Assembly: GCF_004804335.1 (NCBI RefSeq)
Contig: NZ_SRXY01000002.1
Coordinates: 259,306 to 323,305, forward strand
Direction: 5' to 3'
DNA: 64,000 nucleotides
Origin: Pacificoceanicola onchidii
GTDB lineage: Bacteria > Pseudomonadota > Alphaproteobacteria > Rhodobacterales > Rhodobacteraceae
In this document: positions 36,230 to 45,532 of the stretch, one piece after another
How the letters are laid out: the number at the start of each line of letters is the position of its first letter
Numbering within the stretch: position 1 is the first letter of the stretch
Program-made: the position numbers and the translations under genes
The notes under the pieces: generated by a model
What the model was told of the DNA's origin: nothing
The model's database searches: none
What the model saw: the letters and a program-made list of their open reading frames with translations, nothing else

Positions 36230-36874
36230 TTACCCCGTACTAATTTTCTGAGAAAGAATGGCTTCCGGCACCGATTTGCGCGCCAGTTGCCCCATGGTCT
36301 CGCGCACGATCTGATGACCGAGGTACATGGCATAGCCCGGATGGGTGACCTGAAGGTCCGAGTAGGTCAGCACCATCATGTCGAGCGCGATCTTGGCCCG
36401 CACCGGGTTGAGGTCGATGTCAAACGCCTCTTCCGTCACCGACAGGCCGGAAATGCGCACCGGCAAAACCCGTTGCCCCCAGACCAGCACGGTGAACGGC
36501 GCGGTGGCGGGCAGGATTTCAATGGTGCCGGACGCCAAGGCAATCGTATTGGCAATCACCGTCGCACTCTTGGGCGCCAGAAGGTTCTCGAATGCCGCGA
36601 TCTCGCCAAATATCCCGCGCCCGCCTACCGTCTCACCAGCCACCAAAGCGTCCGTGGCGTCGAGCATCACCTCCACTTTCCAGGTCTCCGGCGGCGCGCC
36701 GGTCAGGCGAAATGCGTCCGATCTGTCCCCGCCTTCGACCGCGCTTGCCTTGATATCGCGCGACACGGTCTCGGGGTTGTACTGGAAGGTGATCACTGAA
36801 GGGATATTCGCGGGCGGCTCGAACACCACGATCGCGGCCTTGGCCACCTTGGGCAATCCGGGTAGTCGGCTCAT
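36230..36874 (-). CDS. CIS tube-initiator protein (Afp7-like tube domain), 214 aa
   Basis: Matches the contractile injection system tube N-terminal domain (VVFEPPANIPSVITFQYNPETVSRDIKAS, then FRLTGAPPETWKVEVMLDATD and TVLVWGQRVLPVRISGLSVTEEAFD). These proteins cap the baseplate and start tube polymerisation. It lies between the giant eCIS-core gene and the LysM gene. The combination is a split version of the usual tube-LysM fusion. Confidence 0.85.
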   Translation of the reverse strand: MSRLPGLPKVAKAAIVVFEPPANIPSVITFQYNPETVSRDIKASAVEGGDRSDAFRLTGAPPETWKVEVMLDATDALVAGETVGGRGIFGEIAAFENLLAPKSATVIANTIALASGTIEILPATAPFTVLVWGQRVLPVRISGLSVTEEAFDIDLNPVRAKIALDMMVLTYSDLQVTHPGYAMYLGHQIVRETMGQLARKSVPEAILSQKISTG

Positions 36875-36888
36875 GATGCGGTCTCCTG

Positions 36889-39800
36889 TCAGAAAGCGCC
36901 GATGACGGCGGTGATGTCCTTGCGCAGCTTGTCTTCGGCGGCGTCGGATGTGGCGATGAGGTCGGTGAGCAGCCCGGCGAAAGGCTTGCTGGTCTCCCCC
37001 CCGGTGGAAAACTTGTATATCTCGAACGGTGTGCCGGAGCCGGTGTTCTGCACATCTGCAGCCTCGGACGCCTTGTTCAGAACCGAGGTGTTGAAATACT
37101 TCACCGTCTCCTTGGCGAAGGTCTGCATGGTCTTCTCCGTCACCGCGCCGCTGAACAGATCCAGCGCAATGCCAAAGACACCATCCTTGCTGGACGCATT
37201 GCCGTGCCAGGCCGAAGACGCCCGCTGCGATTCCTTGAACTTCGGCTCAGGCTTGATTGTCTTGCCGCCGGTCTTCTCGAAGCTGCCAAAGTAAATCCCG
37301 CCCGAATGGCCCTGAAAAACCCGGATATCCTTGTAGAATTTGTTCTGCGGATAGAGCGTGCTCCAAGCAGTCTTGTCCGGGACCGCGCCCGGATTGTCCT
37401 TGGTCCATTTGACATGGGCCTTTGAGACATAGGGCGCGAGTTGGGTCAGCTTGCCCGTATCCTTGATCCACTTCGGTGAGAAAACGATGAAGGAGGTATC
37501 CGTCCGGACCTTGTGCTGGAAATAGACCAGATCGGCAAAGCCCTGCGCCGCTGTCCCGAACTTGTGCGGGTCCGTGCCTAAAAGCCCGATCGTCGCGTTC
37601 ATCGCCTTGACCGCCATCGAGGAGGGAATCCACTCGTGTTTGCCCTTGTCCGCGGCGCGAATGCGGTTGGCCATGTGGGTGATGTTGTCCTGAAACCGCG
37701 CGGTGTGCGCCTTGTCCATGAACTCCACCAGCTTCAGCGTCTTTTCCTTGGCGTTCGGCCCGACCTTCCCGTCCGGTGTCTGCACGCTGTAGTGCTTCAT
37801 CGTCTTGGTCTTGTAGTCGCCCGTCTCAAAGATCCCGCCTACTTTGAACGGGCTGCCAGCCACCGCTTCCTTGAACTTGATGTCAGGCTGCGTGCCGCCG
37901 CCCGCGCTTTTGGTGGCAAGCGCCTTGAGCGCCTCTGTGAGTTTGGCTGTAAAGCCGCCATCATTGACGAAACCGCCGAAATCAAATGCACCCGGCGACA
38001 GCGCCGCCGTGACAAAGCGTTTCTCGTAGCCCGTGCCGGACAGAACCTTCAGCAGATAATGCGTGATGAAATCGCTCTTGGCGTCTTTGTCCGCAAAGAG
38101 CACCTGATAGGTCTTGTTGTTGAACTCCGCTTCCTTGCCTTGCATCAAAGCCTTGGCCTTGATGAACAGCGGTCCTTCAAAGCTGTCGTTGCCGCGCAAA
38201 AACCCGGATTTGTGCAACGGTTTGCCCATCACGTCAGGCCAGACCTGCGGGCTGGCCAGAATGGTGGCCCGCGCCTTTGACCAGTCCTTCGTCATGGTCT
38301 GCAGCTTCGCCAGAATTGGCTTGTCCTTTTGCAGGTTGGGAAACAGCTTGGTCTTCACCACGCCTTGCAAAACCGGATCCAGCTTGGCGATCTCAGCCGC
38401 GAAATCCGCAACCAGATTGCCACCATCCGCGATACCCAAGGCGTTCAGTACGATCTCTAGCGCGCTGATCGTCTGTACCGCCTCCTTGCTCACATCGGCG
38501 GTTTCCTTGGCCTTCGATTTGGCGGAGGCGGCCTGTGCCTGATCCCCTTCGCGGTCGAGATCGGCGACTTCCTTCTCCGCCGCCGTCAGATGCTTGGTGA
38601 GCGTTTGCGAGCGAACCCGGGCCGCTTCCTTCAGCGCTTCGCCCTTCAATCCCGGCTGCATCCGCGCAACGTAAGGCTCCACGTTCGCAGGAACCCGCAA
38701 GGACCGCAGCCATGTCACCACCGGCGTTGGCGCTGATCGCATCATCGGCACCACGCCCTTGCCTTGTGTCTCAAGGTAGAGCGTGTGCGTCTCGCCCGCG
38801 CCCTTGAATTTCTTCGGCGCCATCAACGCGCCGCCCTTGGCCTTGGTCTTGTCGTCCTTCTTGCCTTTGCCGCCGCCCTTCCCGGTGAATTTTGCCAGCA
38901 CCTTGCGGATTAGCTTGACGATGGCGTCTTCAATGGTTTTTCGAACCTTTTCGATGATCTGCTTGACCCGCCCCGCCACATTCCCAAGCCCCAGCAGCCG
39001 CGCCAGCAGGTCAATCGCCGGGGCTAGAAGGTTGCCCAGCACCTTCTCAATCGCTTTGGACGCAGGCTCCGTCTTGCCATTGGCAATGTCGATCATGCCG
39101 TTCACAACCGTTGTGATGATGTCGACAAACCGCTTGAGGTTGTCCTTCATCCACATCACCAGATCCCAGATCATCAGAACCAGCTTGGCCAAAGCCCCCG
39201 CCGGGTTGATCAGACTGGCGACCCAGACGATCCCGGCCTTGACCACTTTCTCGACAATGAACGTGGTGATCTCCCCGGCGACCATCTGGAACAGCCCGCC
39301 AAGATCGCTCTTGATCTTTTCAAACAACGCGCCCCAGCCTTTGGTCAGCAGCTCCGTCGCATAGCCGAGGAAAAACTCGATCTTTGCCACCGCCGCTTCG
39401 CCGAGGATCCGCACGGCGATCTTGCGGATCATCTCCATGGTCAGCCCGAGGATCTGCCGCGCCAGATCCAAAACCCCCATCAGATCCCAGGTCTTGGGGA
39501 TTTTCAGATCGCTGCCCAAAGCCCCGGTCAGCCAGCCGATGATGCCCTTGATCAGATGATCAAGGATGTTCTGACCAAAGAGCTTGAACCCACCAACCAC
39601 TGCGCCAAAGAGGTTGCTGAGGAACCCCAAGGGATCGTCCACGATTTTGCCCAGCGCATCCACCGTTTTGCCGATGAACTGATAGAAAACCGCCTTGTCG
39701 ATGCCGAGCATCTTGAGGATCGGTTCGATAACCAGCCGGGCGACCTCCCCCCAGTCCCCCTTGAGCGCCGCCGCTGCCACCGCCAGCACCGTGTTCAGCG

Positions 39801-42126
39801 CGCCTTCGACAAAGGACAGGATGGCCTCAAGCGCTTTCTTGTAGGTGTCGACAATGAAGTCCACCGCCGCCTTCAGCCCTTTCGCGGCTTTGTCGACAAG
39901 CGCTTTGGCCGCTTCGACCTTGTCGTCGATGAACTTGTTCAGCTTCGCCGCCGCTTCGGGAAACACCGCGCCCACCACATGGGTCACCAGCGTTTTCAGC
40001 ACCGCCGCATAGGCTTCGATCATACCTTTGATCGCAGCAGCGGCCGCATCGATCACCGCATGGGCCAATTTTTTCACCCCGTCGAGGATCGCCCCGACCA
40101 CGCTGCGGACCGCATCGAAAATCTTGCCGATGACCTTGCCGAGCGCCTTGAGCGCTTCAGCGACAAAATCGATGGCCTTCTCATACCACGCCTTGTTCGC
40201 GGCCTCTTTCTCGGCCTTGGCCTTCTCCGCCTCCGCGTCCTTTTCGGCAGACTGGACCTTGCTTTCGGCCTTGGTTTCCGCCTCTTTGAACTTGGCGTCG
40301 ATATGCGCCTCATCCTTCTTCACCCGGTCCGAAATCTTGGCTTGCGCCTCCTTGTTCTTGGTCTGCGCCTCCTTCTCCATGTCCGAGGTCGCCTCGGCCT
40401 GCGTGTTCAGCGTCGCCTGTCGCTCGTCCTGTATCGACTGACGTGCCGCGCCCACGTCGCGCTTTTGATCGTCGTTGGCCTTGGCCTCGGCCTCGCTTAG
40501 ATCCTTGCGCGCCTTGTCGGTCTCCGCAGTCCGGCGCGAATCCCGCTCCGTGACCATGGCGGTCATCTGGGTTTCGGTTTCTGCCAAAGACGCTTCCATC
40601 GCAGGGCCGTGATGCGCGTCAAAAAGCGCCTGCGTCTCGGAATCGAGGTCCTTGTTCAGAAACTCCTGCGCCCCCTCAACAGGTGGCTGTGTGTCGAGCG
40701 CGGTTTTGCTGGCGTCGATCTCAACCTTCGCCGCTTCCGTCGCCTCCTGCATCCGAACCTGTTCCGGTCCTTTGCCCTGAATGACCGCTTGCGCGGCCTC
40801 GCGCTCCTTGGCTTTTGCTTCGCCTTTGGCTTTCTCCTGCGCCTCTGTCGCGCGTTTTGGATCGGACTCGCCTTTAAGCGGCACCTTGGGCGATGGCCCC
40901 GGAGAGGTCTCCACGCTTTCGTCTTTTGTTGACACACCGCTCAGCGTCTTGGCGAGTTGCTTGCCGTCCACCTTATCCGCAAACGGCGAACGCCAGTTGG
41001 TCAGATCGTCATTCCCTTCGAACCGCCCAAGCGCCTGCGTCGGCGCAATCTCCGGCTCTGGCGCAGGCAAAGGCGCGCCATCTTCCAGCTTAGGCTCTTC
41101 GGCACTGGGCGGCTTGATCGGCTCCGGCGCGGGCGGGGCATCCTTGTCGCCTTTCAATTCAGCTGTGAACTCCGGCTGATCCTTGGCAAACCCGTCCGCC
41201 TCCTTGCCCGCCAGCGCGGCCATATCCTGATCCAGGGTCGCGGATTTTTTCGCCTTCAGCGACGGCGGCGCCAGTTTGAATGCAGCCATATACGCCTCGG
41301 GCGTCGCCGCCGCCGCAAGGGCCGCCGTGCTTTGCTCAAGCGCCTTTTTCGCCGCCTCCGCCTCTGCGGGAAGTGGCGGCAAGGCGCTCTCGATCTTCGG
41401 TGCGGGCTCACCATCCTTCGCCTGATCGCCCGTCTGATCACCCGCCTGATCCTGAGCCTGCACCGGCTCTTTTGCCTGTCCATCCGCTGGCTTTTTTGGC
41501 TCTGCCGATCGATCACCAGAGCCCGCTTTCTGCGCCTGCTGCTCGGCCCGAAAGTCCCGCGCATCCGGGTCCGCGTCTGAAACCCTGTCCAAAGACGTAT
41601 CGCGCAGCGCCACCACCTCGGCTGAAAGCCGTTCCGCCACGTCCCCCGGCGCGTCCACACGCGCCTCGGCCTCCGCCTCTGTCGCGGCTTCGCCAGAGTC
41701 CCAGCCGCCAAACCCCTGAACAACCTGCAACAAATGCGCCGTTTCATGCGCAAGCGTCTCGAAACTCACATCCTCGGACGGCAGCGCCATACGCTCACCA
41801 ATCACCGCCGCCTCCGCCCCCATCCAGTGCAACAAAGCGGCAATTTCTGCCGACCAGACCGCGCTGAACTCCGCCAGAGACCGATCAAAATGCGCTTCCA
41901 ATCGGGCCTGTTTCGGCAAGTCATGTGGAGCCGCGCGATCCATCGCCCGCGCTAACGCTTCTGAATGATCGAAGACCGGCAATGCCCCGTCGAACCCCTG
42001 CCGCTCCTGCACAGCTTTGGGGAAATCCAGAACCTGCGCGCTTTTCTTTTGCGGCTGCTTTGGTTTTGCACGCGGCTTGGCGCGGGTTTTTGCCGGTGTC
42101 TTTGTCTGTACTGCGGCGCGGCTCAT
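36889..42126 (-). CDS. Giant eCIS-core (DUF4157) protein, 1745 aa
   Basis: The largest protein of the locus. A basic N-terminus (PAKTRAKPRAKPKQPQKK) is followed by a DUF4157/eCIS-core domain with an intact HExxH: H127, E128 and H131 in LAHETAHLLQVVQG. Residues about 190-640 are Ala/Glu/Lys/Gln-rich low-complexity and coiled coil. About 640-1110 is a series of amphipathic helices (AVRSVVGAILDGVKKL, GLTMEMIRKIAVRIL, VLGNLLAPAIDLLARLLG). The C-terminal 550 residues are globular and contain KHEWIP and a Trp/Gly-rich end. Known eCIS-core proteins are cargo or structural. No separate Afp14-like tape measure is seen elsewhere, so it may also set length. Not recognised as a specific toxin. Start ATG 42126 overlaps the small gene upstream. 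Confidence 0.75.
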   Translation of the reverse strand: MSRAAVQTKTPAKTRAKPRAKPKQPQKKSAQVLDFPKAVQERQGFDGALPVFDHSEALARAMDRAAPHDLPKQARLEAHFDRSLAEFSAVWSAEIAALLHWMGAEAAVIGERMALPSEDVSFETLAHETAHLLQVVQGFGGWDSGEAATEAEAEARVDAPGDVAERLSAEVVALRDTSLDRVSDADPDARDFRAEQQAQKAGSGDRSAEPKKPADGQAKEPVQAQDQAGDQTGDQAKDGEPAPKIESALPPLPAEAEAAKKALEQSTAALAAAATPEAYMAAFKLAPPSLKAKKSATLDQDMAALAGKEADGFAKDQPEFTAELKGDKDAPPAPEPIKPPSAEEPKLEDGAPLPAPEPEIAPTQALGRFEGNDDLTNWRSPFADKVDGKQLAKTLSGVSTKDESVETSPGPSPKVPLKGESDPKRATEAQEKAKGEAKAKEREAAQAVIQGKGPEQVRMQEATEAAKVEIDASKTALDTQPPVEGAQEFLNKDLDSETQALFDAHHGPAMEASLAETETQMTAMVTERDSRRTAETDKARKDLSEAEAKANDDQKRDVGAARQSIQDERQATLNTQAEATSDMEKEAQTKNKEAQAKISDRVKKDEAHIDAKFKEAETKAESKVQSAEKDAEAEKAKAEKEAANKAWYEKAIDFVAEALKALGKVIGKIFDAVRSVVGAILDGVKKLAHAVIDAAAAAIKGMIEAYAAVLKTLVTHVVGAVFPEAAAKLNKFIDDKVEAAKALVDKAAKGLKAAVDFIVDTYKKALEAILSFVEGALNTVLAVAAAALKGDWGEVARLVIEPILKMLGIDKAVFYQFIGKTVDALGKIVDDPLGFLSNLFGAVVGGFKLFGQNILDHLIKGIIGWLTGALGSDLKIPKTWDLMGVLDLARQILGLTMEMIRKIAVRILGEAAVAKIEFFLGYATELLTKGWGALFEKIKSDLGGLFQMVAGEITTFIVEKVVKAGIVWVASLINPAGALAKLVLMIWDLVMWMKDNLKRFVDIITTVVNGMIDIANGKTEPASKAIEKVLGNLLAPAIDLLARLLGLGNVAGRVKQIIEKVRKTIEDAIVKLIRKVLAKFTGKGGGKGKKDDKTKAKGGALMAPKKFKGAGETHTLYLETQGKGVVPMMRSAPTPVVTWLRSLRVPANVEPYVARMQPGLKGEALKEAARVRSQTLTKHLTAAEKEVADLDREGDQAQAASAKSKAKETADVSKEAVQTISALEIVLNALGIADGGNLVADFAAEIAKLDPVLQGVVKTKLFPNLQKDKPILAKLQTMTKDWSKARATILASPQVWPDVMGKPLHKSGFLRGNDSFEGPLFIKAKALMQGKEAEFNNKTYQVLFADKDAKSDFITHYLLKVLSGTGYEKRFVTAALSPGAFDFGGFVNDGGFTAKLTEALKALATKSAGGGTQPDIKFKEAVAGSPFKVGGIFETGDYKTKTMKHYSVQTPDGKVGPNAKEKTLKLVEFMDKAHTARFQDNITHMANRIRAADKGKHEWIPSSMAVKAMNATIGLLGTDPHKFGTAAQGFADLVYFQHKVRTDTSFIVFSPKWIKDTGKLTQLAPYVSKAHVKWTKDNPGAVPDKTAWSTLYPQNKFYKDIRVFQGHSGGIYFGSFEKTGGKTIKPEPKFKESQRASSAWHGNASSKDGVFGIALDLFSGAVTEKTMQTFAKETVKYFNTSVLNKASEAADVQNTGSGTPFEIYKFSTGGETSKPFAGLLTDLIATSDAAEDKLRKDITAVIGAF

Positions 42127-42359
42127 CGGAAAACCTCGCGCAGCAAAGCTTTGGCAAGCGACTGCCCCAACCGCTCCGGCGTGCGGTAATCCAACCCGTC
42201 CAGAACCAGAAGCCCGAGGCTGCGATCCGCCAGGTCGCGCGCGTCCATCTCAGCAAGCCCCGCGTTCAAGGCGCTCTCGAACGCGGCCCCCGCTGCATTG
42301 GCGAATCCCGGCTCGAAGCCTTCAAACCGAAGACCCGCAATGCTCAGATCGACGCTCAT
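42123..42359 (-). CDS. Small eCIS-operon protein, 78 aa
   Basis: Encoded between the AAA+ ATPase and the eCIS-core giant, overlapping both by four bases (ATGA). The sequence (MSVDLSIAGLRFEGFEPGFANAAGAAFESALNAGLAEMDARDLADRSLGLLVLDG) is mildly hydrophobic and alanine-rich. It has no recognisable domain. The strict coupling makes it a real gene; it may be a chaperone or adaptor for the giant protein, but this is inference. Confidence 0.6.
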   Translation of the reverse strand: MSVDLSIAGLRFEGFEPGFANAAGAAFESALNAGLAEMDARDLADRSLGLLVLDGLDYRTPERLGQSLAKALLREVFR

Positions 42360-44260
42360 AGCAGCCACCGAGCCAGTTCGCGCTCCGGGCTTGGCTTTTC
42401 CAACTTGGCAAACTCAAGCCGCGCCGCCTGCGCGAGGTGCCGCATCTCGAGCCGCCCGCCCTCACCCGCCGCCATATAGGCACCGTTCAAAGCCACCGAA
42501 CGAATGCTGCCACCCGAAAGCGACAAGGCCGAAAGCGCTTCGAAATCCAGCGCCCCTTTGGGAAGCGCAGGCGGCAATACCCTCTGCCAGATCAGCGCCC
42601 GATGCGCACGATCCGGGAAGGGGAAATCAATGGCAAAACGGAACCGCCGGAAGAACGCATCGTCGATCGCCGAGCGCAGGTTCGTGGTCAGAATGGCGAT
42701 CCCCGGATAGCTCTCAAGGCATTGAAGCAAAAAACCAAGTTCGGCGTTTGAATGCTTGTCCAGCGTATCGCGCCCTTGGCTGGAGCGACGCCCGAACAAC
42801 CCTTCGGCCTCGTCAAACAAAAGCGCCGCGCCGCTGGCCGCGCCCGCTTCAAACACGGTGCGAAAGTTCTTGGACGTCTCGCCGATATACTTCGACACCA
42901 GCGCCGCGACGTTCACCCGATAAAGACGCAGCGTGCCCGCGGTCTCGCCCTGAACACGCGAGATCAGCGCCTCCGCCGCGCTGGTCTTGCCGGTACCACT
43001 GTCGCCATAGAAAAGCGCCGCCATGCCAAGTCCGCGCGGGCTTTTCTCGGAAAAGCCCCACGTTTCATTGACCAGCGCGCGCCGCCGTAGAAAACCTGCC
43101 ATCTGTTCAAGCGCCATCTGCTGCGGGCGTGGCAGCACCAGATCATTCCAATCGGTGGGCTGCGTCACCGGCTGTGCCAGACCGCCCATATCGCCAGCCG
43201 CCTCGGCCTGCGCCGCCTGCCACAGGTCCGGGGCCAGCCCGCATGCCAGCGCCGTTGCCGCCCGTCGAGCCTGCGCCGGGCTGAGCGCAAAGGCCTGCGC
43301 CACTTCGGCCGCCTCCAACGATACGAAGCCTTCCTCGCCCAGCAGATCGGCCCAAACCGCCCCGGCGTCCCGCCTGTCTTTTGGCGGCACAAGGCGCACC
43401 GCGTCGCCTTTGCTTTCGCTGATAACCACCGTCGCACACGGTAGCGTGGCGGCCACCCGCCAAACCGCGCTATCCCCCTGCAGGATGGGCAGAAAACCGG
43501 TCAGCAGGCAGTCCCGGCGCAAGGCGCGTATGGCCATGGCCTGCTCCCGCGGGTCCATCGGCATATCATCCAGGGCAATCACCCGAACCGGGATCGAGAG
43601 CGCCGCGCCGACCATCCCGCACGCGGCTTCGATCTGTTCCGCGTCTTCCGGCACAGCATGGAACCGCTGCGGGCGCGCTTCTCCCATCAGGCTCTGAACC
43701 GCCGACCCAAACCGTTCTACAAAGCCGCGATCCAGCGCGCCATCGTCCCCCGCCCGCGGCGCGCGCGAAGCATCCGCCCAGACCGGGTCAAACGCCACGC
43801 GCCCCTGCATTAGTTCGAGCGCCGGGCGGCACAGGCTTAATGGACGTTCAAACACCCGCCCTTCCGTCCCTGCCTCGACCAAACCCGAAGCCAGCAAGGG
43901 CGCACCCGGTGCCATTGCCTCTTCCGCCTGCGATCCAAGAATGTCGCAGAGCAGTGCCAGAGTGGCCCGCCCGCCGCTCGCCAGATCATGCTTTTGCAGG
44001 GCTGCGGAGCGCACAGGGGCCTGATCAGCCAGAGCGATCATCTCAAGACAGGCACAGGCGGTCTCGTCCAACCCAAAGAGTGCCGCGATCCGCGCAAGCG
44101 CAGGTGGCCCAGGCATCCGCTCGGCAATCACCGCGATCTGACGCTCGAAGCGGTGCCCATCGGTCTCCTCACCGGAAACAAGCAAGGCTGCGCGGTGCAA
44201 CGAAAGGGCCGTGATCTCGGCGTTTCCGGTTTCCCAGTCGAGCGGTTGCACCTCTGCCAT
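42356..44260 (-). CDS. AAA+ ATPase of the injection system (Afp15-like), 634 aa
   Basis: A cytoplasmic ATPase found in nearly all eCIS loci, thought to disassemble or proof-read particles. The N-terminal 380 residues are alanine-rich with no strong motif. The AAA+ core has Walker A GDSGTGKT (419-426), Walker B LLFDEAEG (about 481-488), sensor-1 region LTTNL and an arginine-finger region IDDAFFRRFRFAIDFPFP. It ends in the family's SLSGGSIRSVALNGAYMA segment. Coupled by ATGA to the 78-residue gene and by TGATG to the cap gene. Confidence 0.9.
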   Translation of the reverse strand: MAEVQPLDWETGNAEITALSLHRAALLVSGEETDGHRFERQIAVIAERMPGPPALARIAALFGLDETACACLEMIALADQAPVRSAALQKHDLASGGRATLALLCDILGSQAEEAMAPGAPLLASGLVEAGTEGRVFERPLSLCRPALELMQGRVAFDPVWADASRAPRAGDDGALDRGFVERFGSAVQSLMGEARPQRFHAVPEDAEQIEAACGMVGAALSIPVRVIALDDMPMDPREQAMAIRALRRDCLLTGFLPILQGDSAVWRVAATLPCATVVISESKGDAVRLVPPKDRRDAGAVWADLLGEEGFVSLEAAEVAQAFALSPAQARRAATALACGLAPDLWQAAQAEAAGDMGGLAQPVTQPTDWNDLVLPRPQQMALEQMAGFLRRRALVNETWGFSEKSPRGLGMAALFYGDSGTGKTSAAEALISRVQGETAGTLRLYRVNVAALVSKYIGETSKNFRTVFEAGAASGAALLFDEAEGLFGRRSSQGRDTLDKHSNAELGFLLQCLESYPGIAILTTNLRSAIDDAFFRRFRFAIDFPFPDRAHRALIWQRVLPPALPKGALDFEALSALSLSGGSIRSVALNGAYMAAGEGGRLEMRHLAQAARLEFAKLEKPSPERELARWLL

Positions 44261-45531
44261 CAGGGTGCCTCGAAAGTCTTGACGGTCGGCGCTGTCTCTG
44301 CACCGTCGATCTCGAGTTGCCAGTCGTAGTCGCCTTTGATCAGGTCGGTCAGATCAAAGGTCAGCACCGTCCCTGCTCCAGCATTGCTGCGTTTGAAAGC
44401 GCGGCGCGGCAGAACTCCGGCGGGATCGCTCAAATGCAGCCGCGCCGATTGGTTCTCGGTGACGGCGTTGACAAGGGTCGCAGTCGCCGTGCCGTTGAAG
44501 ACTGTTGTCTGAACACCGTCGATGTCGATTTGGGACTCGGCTCCGGCAAGCGCCAACCCCGCCGGTGTCAACGTCGGAGCGACCCGCAGCATCACCGCAT
44601 TGGAGCATTCGAGCGCCATGTCCGGCGCGCCATTGCGCGCCCTGCGATGTTCGACCACAACCATCTGAACCCCGGGGGGCAGGTCTGCGGGCAAGGCCAC
44701 GATGGCCTGCTGTGCGCCGCCCGACGGCACCACTTCTTTCTCACCAACCCGCACCACCGCCTTGTCTGAAATCAGCCCTGAACCAAGCAGCGCCACGCTC
44801 GATCCTGCCACCACCGGCACCCCCGGCCTCAGGGCGTTGCCAACCCATGGCACGATGCGCGACACAGTCGGGCGGCGCAGGGTCAGAACATCGACATTGG
44901 CCTCTCGTACAGGAGGTCCGGGCGTAAATGTCCGTTTTTTCTCAATAAGAAGCACCGATATTCGGTAGAACGCCGACATTCGCAACGGCACGTTGAACGC
45001 GGGCCAGATCCGGCCAAGATCCTCATCGCCCGCGGGCATGGGCGCAATCCGGATACGTTCGGTCTGATCCGCCAGATCTGACGCCGCCAACAATTGCAAA
45101 GCCTGCGGCAGGATCGCGGGGTTGAGCGGGTTTGGCGCGGCGTTCAACGCATCACGCAGGTTCTTGGGCGACAGGCCAGGGTGCTCATGCAAAACCTGCA
45201 TGCCGTGGCCCAGAAGCAGTTCGGCGTTCATGTCCGCCGCCCCTGTCGCGGTCATGACGTAATACAGTTCCAAAGTAAGACGCGGGCTGTCCACGCGGTT
45301 GCCGCTGCCGTCAAATGCAGGCAGGCACTCGTTGCGAAAGGCACTGCTCTGGGTGATTTTCCACGGGTAGATGTTCAGACGGTTCTTCTCGTCATCGCCA
45401 ATGATCAGGTCCGGCGGACGCGCTGTCACCTCGATCGGGCCGAGCGTTTCCAGCCCGCCGTTGACCACGCCGTCATCGAGCAAATCCTTAAGCGTGGCGG
45501 TGATCCCCGCGATGGCGAGCGCGTTGGTCAT
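44260..45531 (-). CDS. Pvc16/DUF4255-family tail terminator (cap), 423 aa
   Basis: Predicted cap protein that terminates tube and sheath growth (Afp16/Pvc16). The N-terminal domain carries the DUF4255 segments LKDLLDDGVVNGGLETLGPIEVTARPPDLIIGDDEKNRLNIYPWKITQSSAFRNECLPAFDGSGNRVDSPRLTLELYYVMTATGAADMNAELLLGHGM. The C-terminal 250 residues are longer than in the short Pvc16 and contain immunoglobulin-like strands (VVAGSSVALLGSGLISDKAVVRVGEKEV; ATATLVNAVTENQSARLHLSDPAG), suggesting extra domains. AAA+ ATPase follows. Confidence 0.88.
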   Translation of the reverse strand: MTNALAIAGITATLKDLLDDGVVNGGLETLGPIEVTARPPDLIIGDDEKNRLNIYPWKITQSSAFRNECLPAFDGSGNRVDSPRLTLELYYVMTATGAADMNAELLLGHGMQVLHEHPGLSPKNLRDALNAAPNPLNPAILPQALQLLAASDLADQTERIRIAPMPAGDEDLGRIWPAFNVPLRMSAFYRISVLLIEKKRTFTPGPPVREANVDVLTLRRPTVSRIVPWVGNALRPGVPVVAGSSVALLGSGLISDKAVVRVGEKEVVPSGGAQQAIVALPADLPPGVQMVVVEHRRARNGAPDMALECSNAVMLRVAPTLTPAGLALAGAESQIDIDGVQTTVFNGTATATLVNAVTENQSARLHLSDPAGVLPRRAFKRSNAGAGTVLTFDLTDLIKGDYDWQLEIDGAETAPTVKTFEAP

Positions 45532-45532
45532 G

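Noticed and set aside
38783-41867. Long frames on the plus strand across the eCIS-core giant
   Set aside because: High-GC antisense frames; composition (Arg, Leu, Pro runs) and lack of start signals mark them as shadows of the 1745-residue gene.
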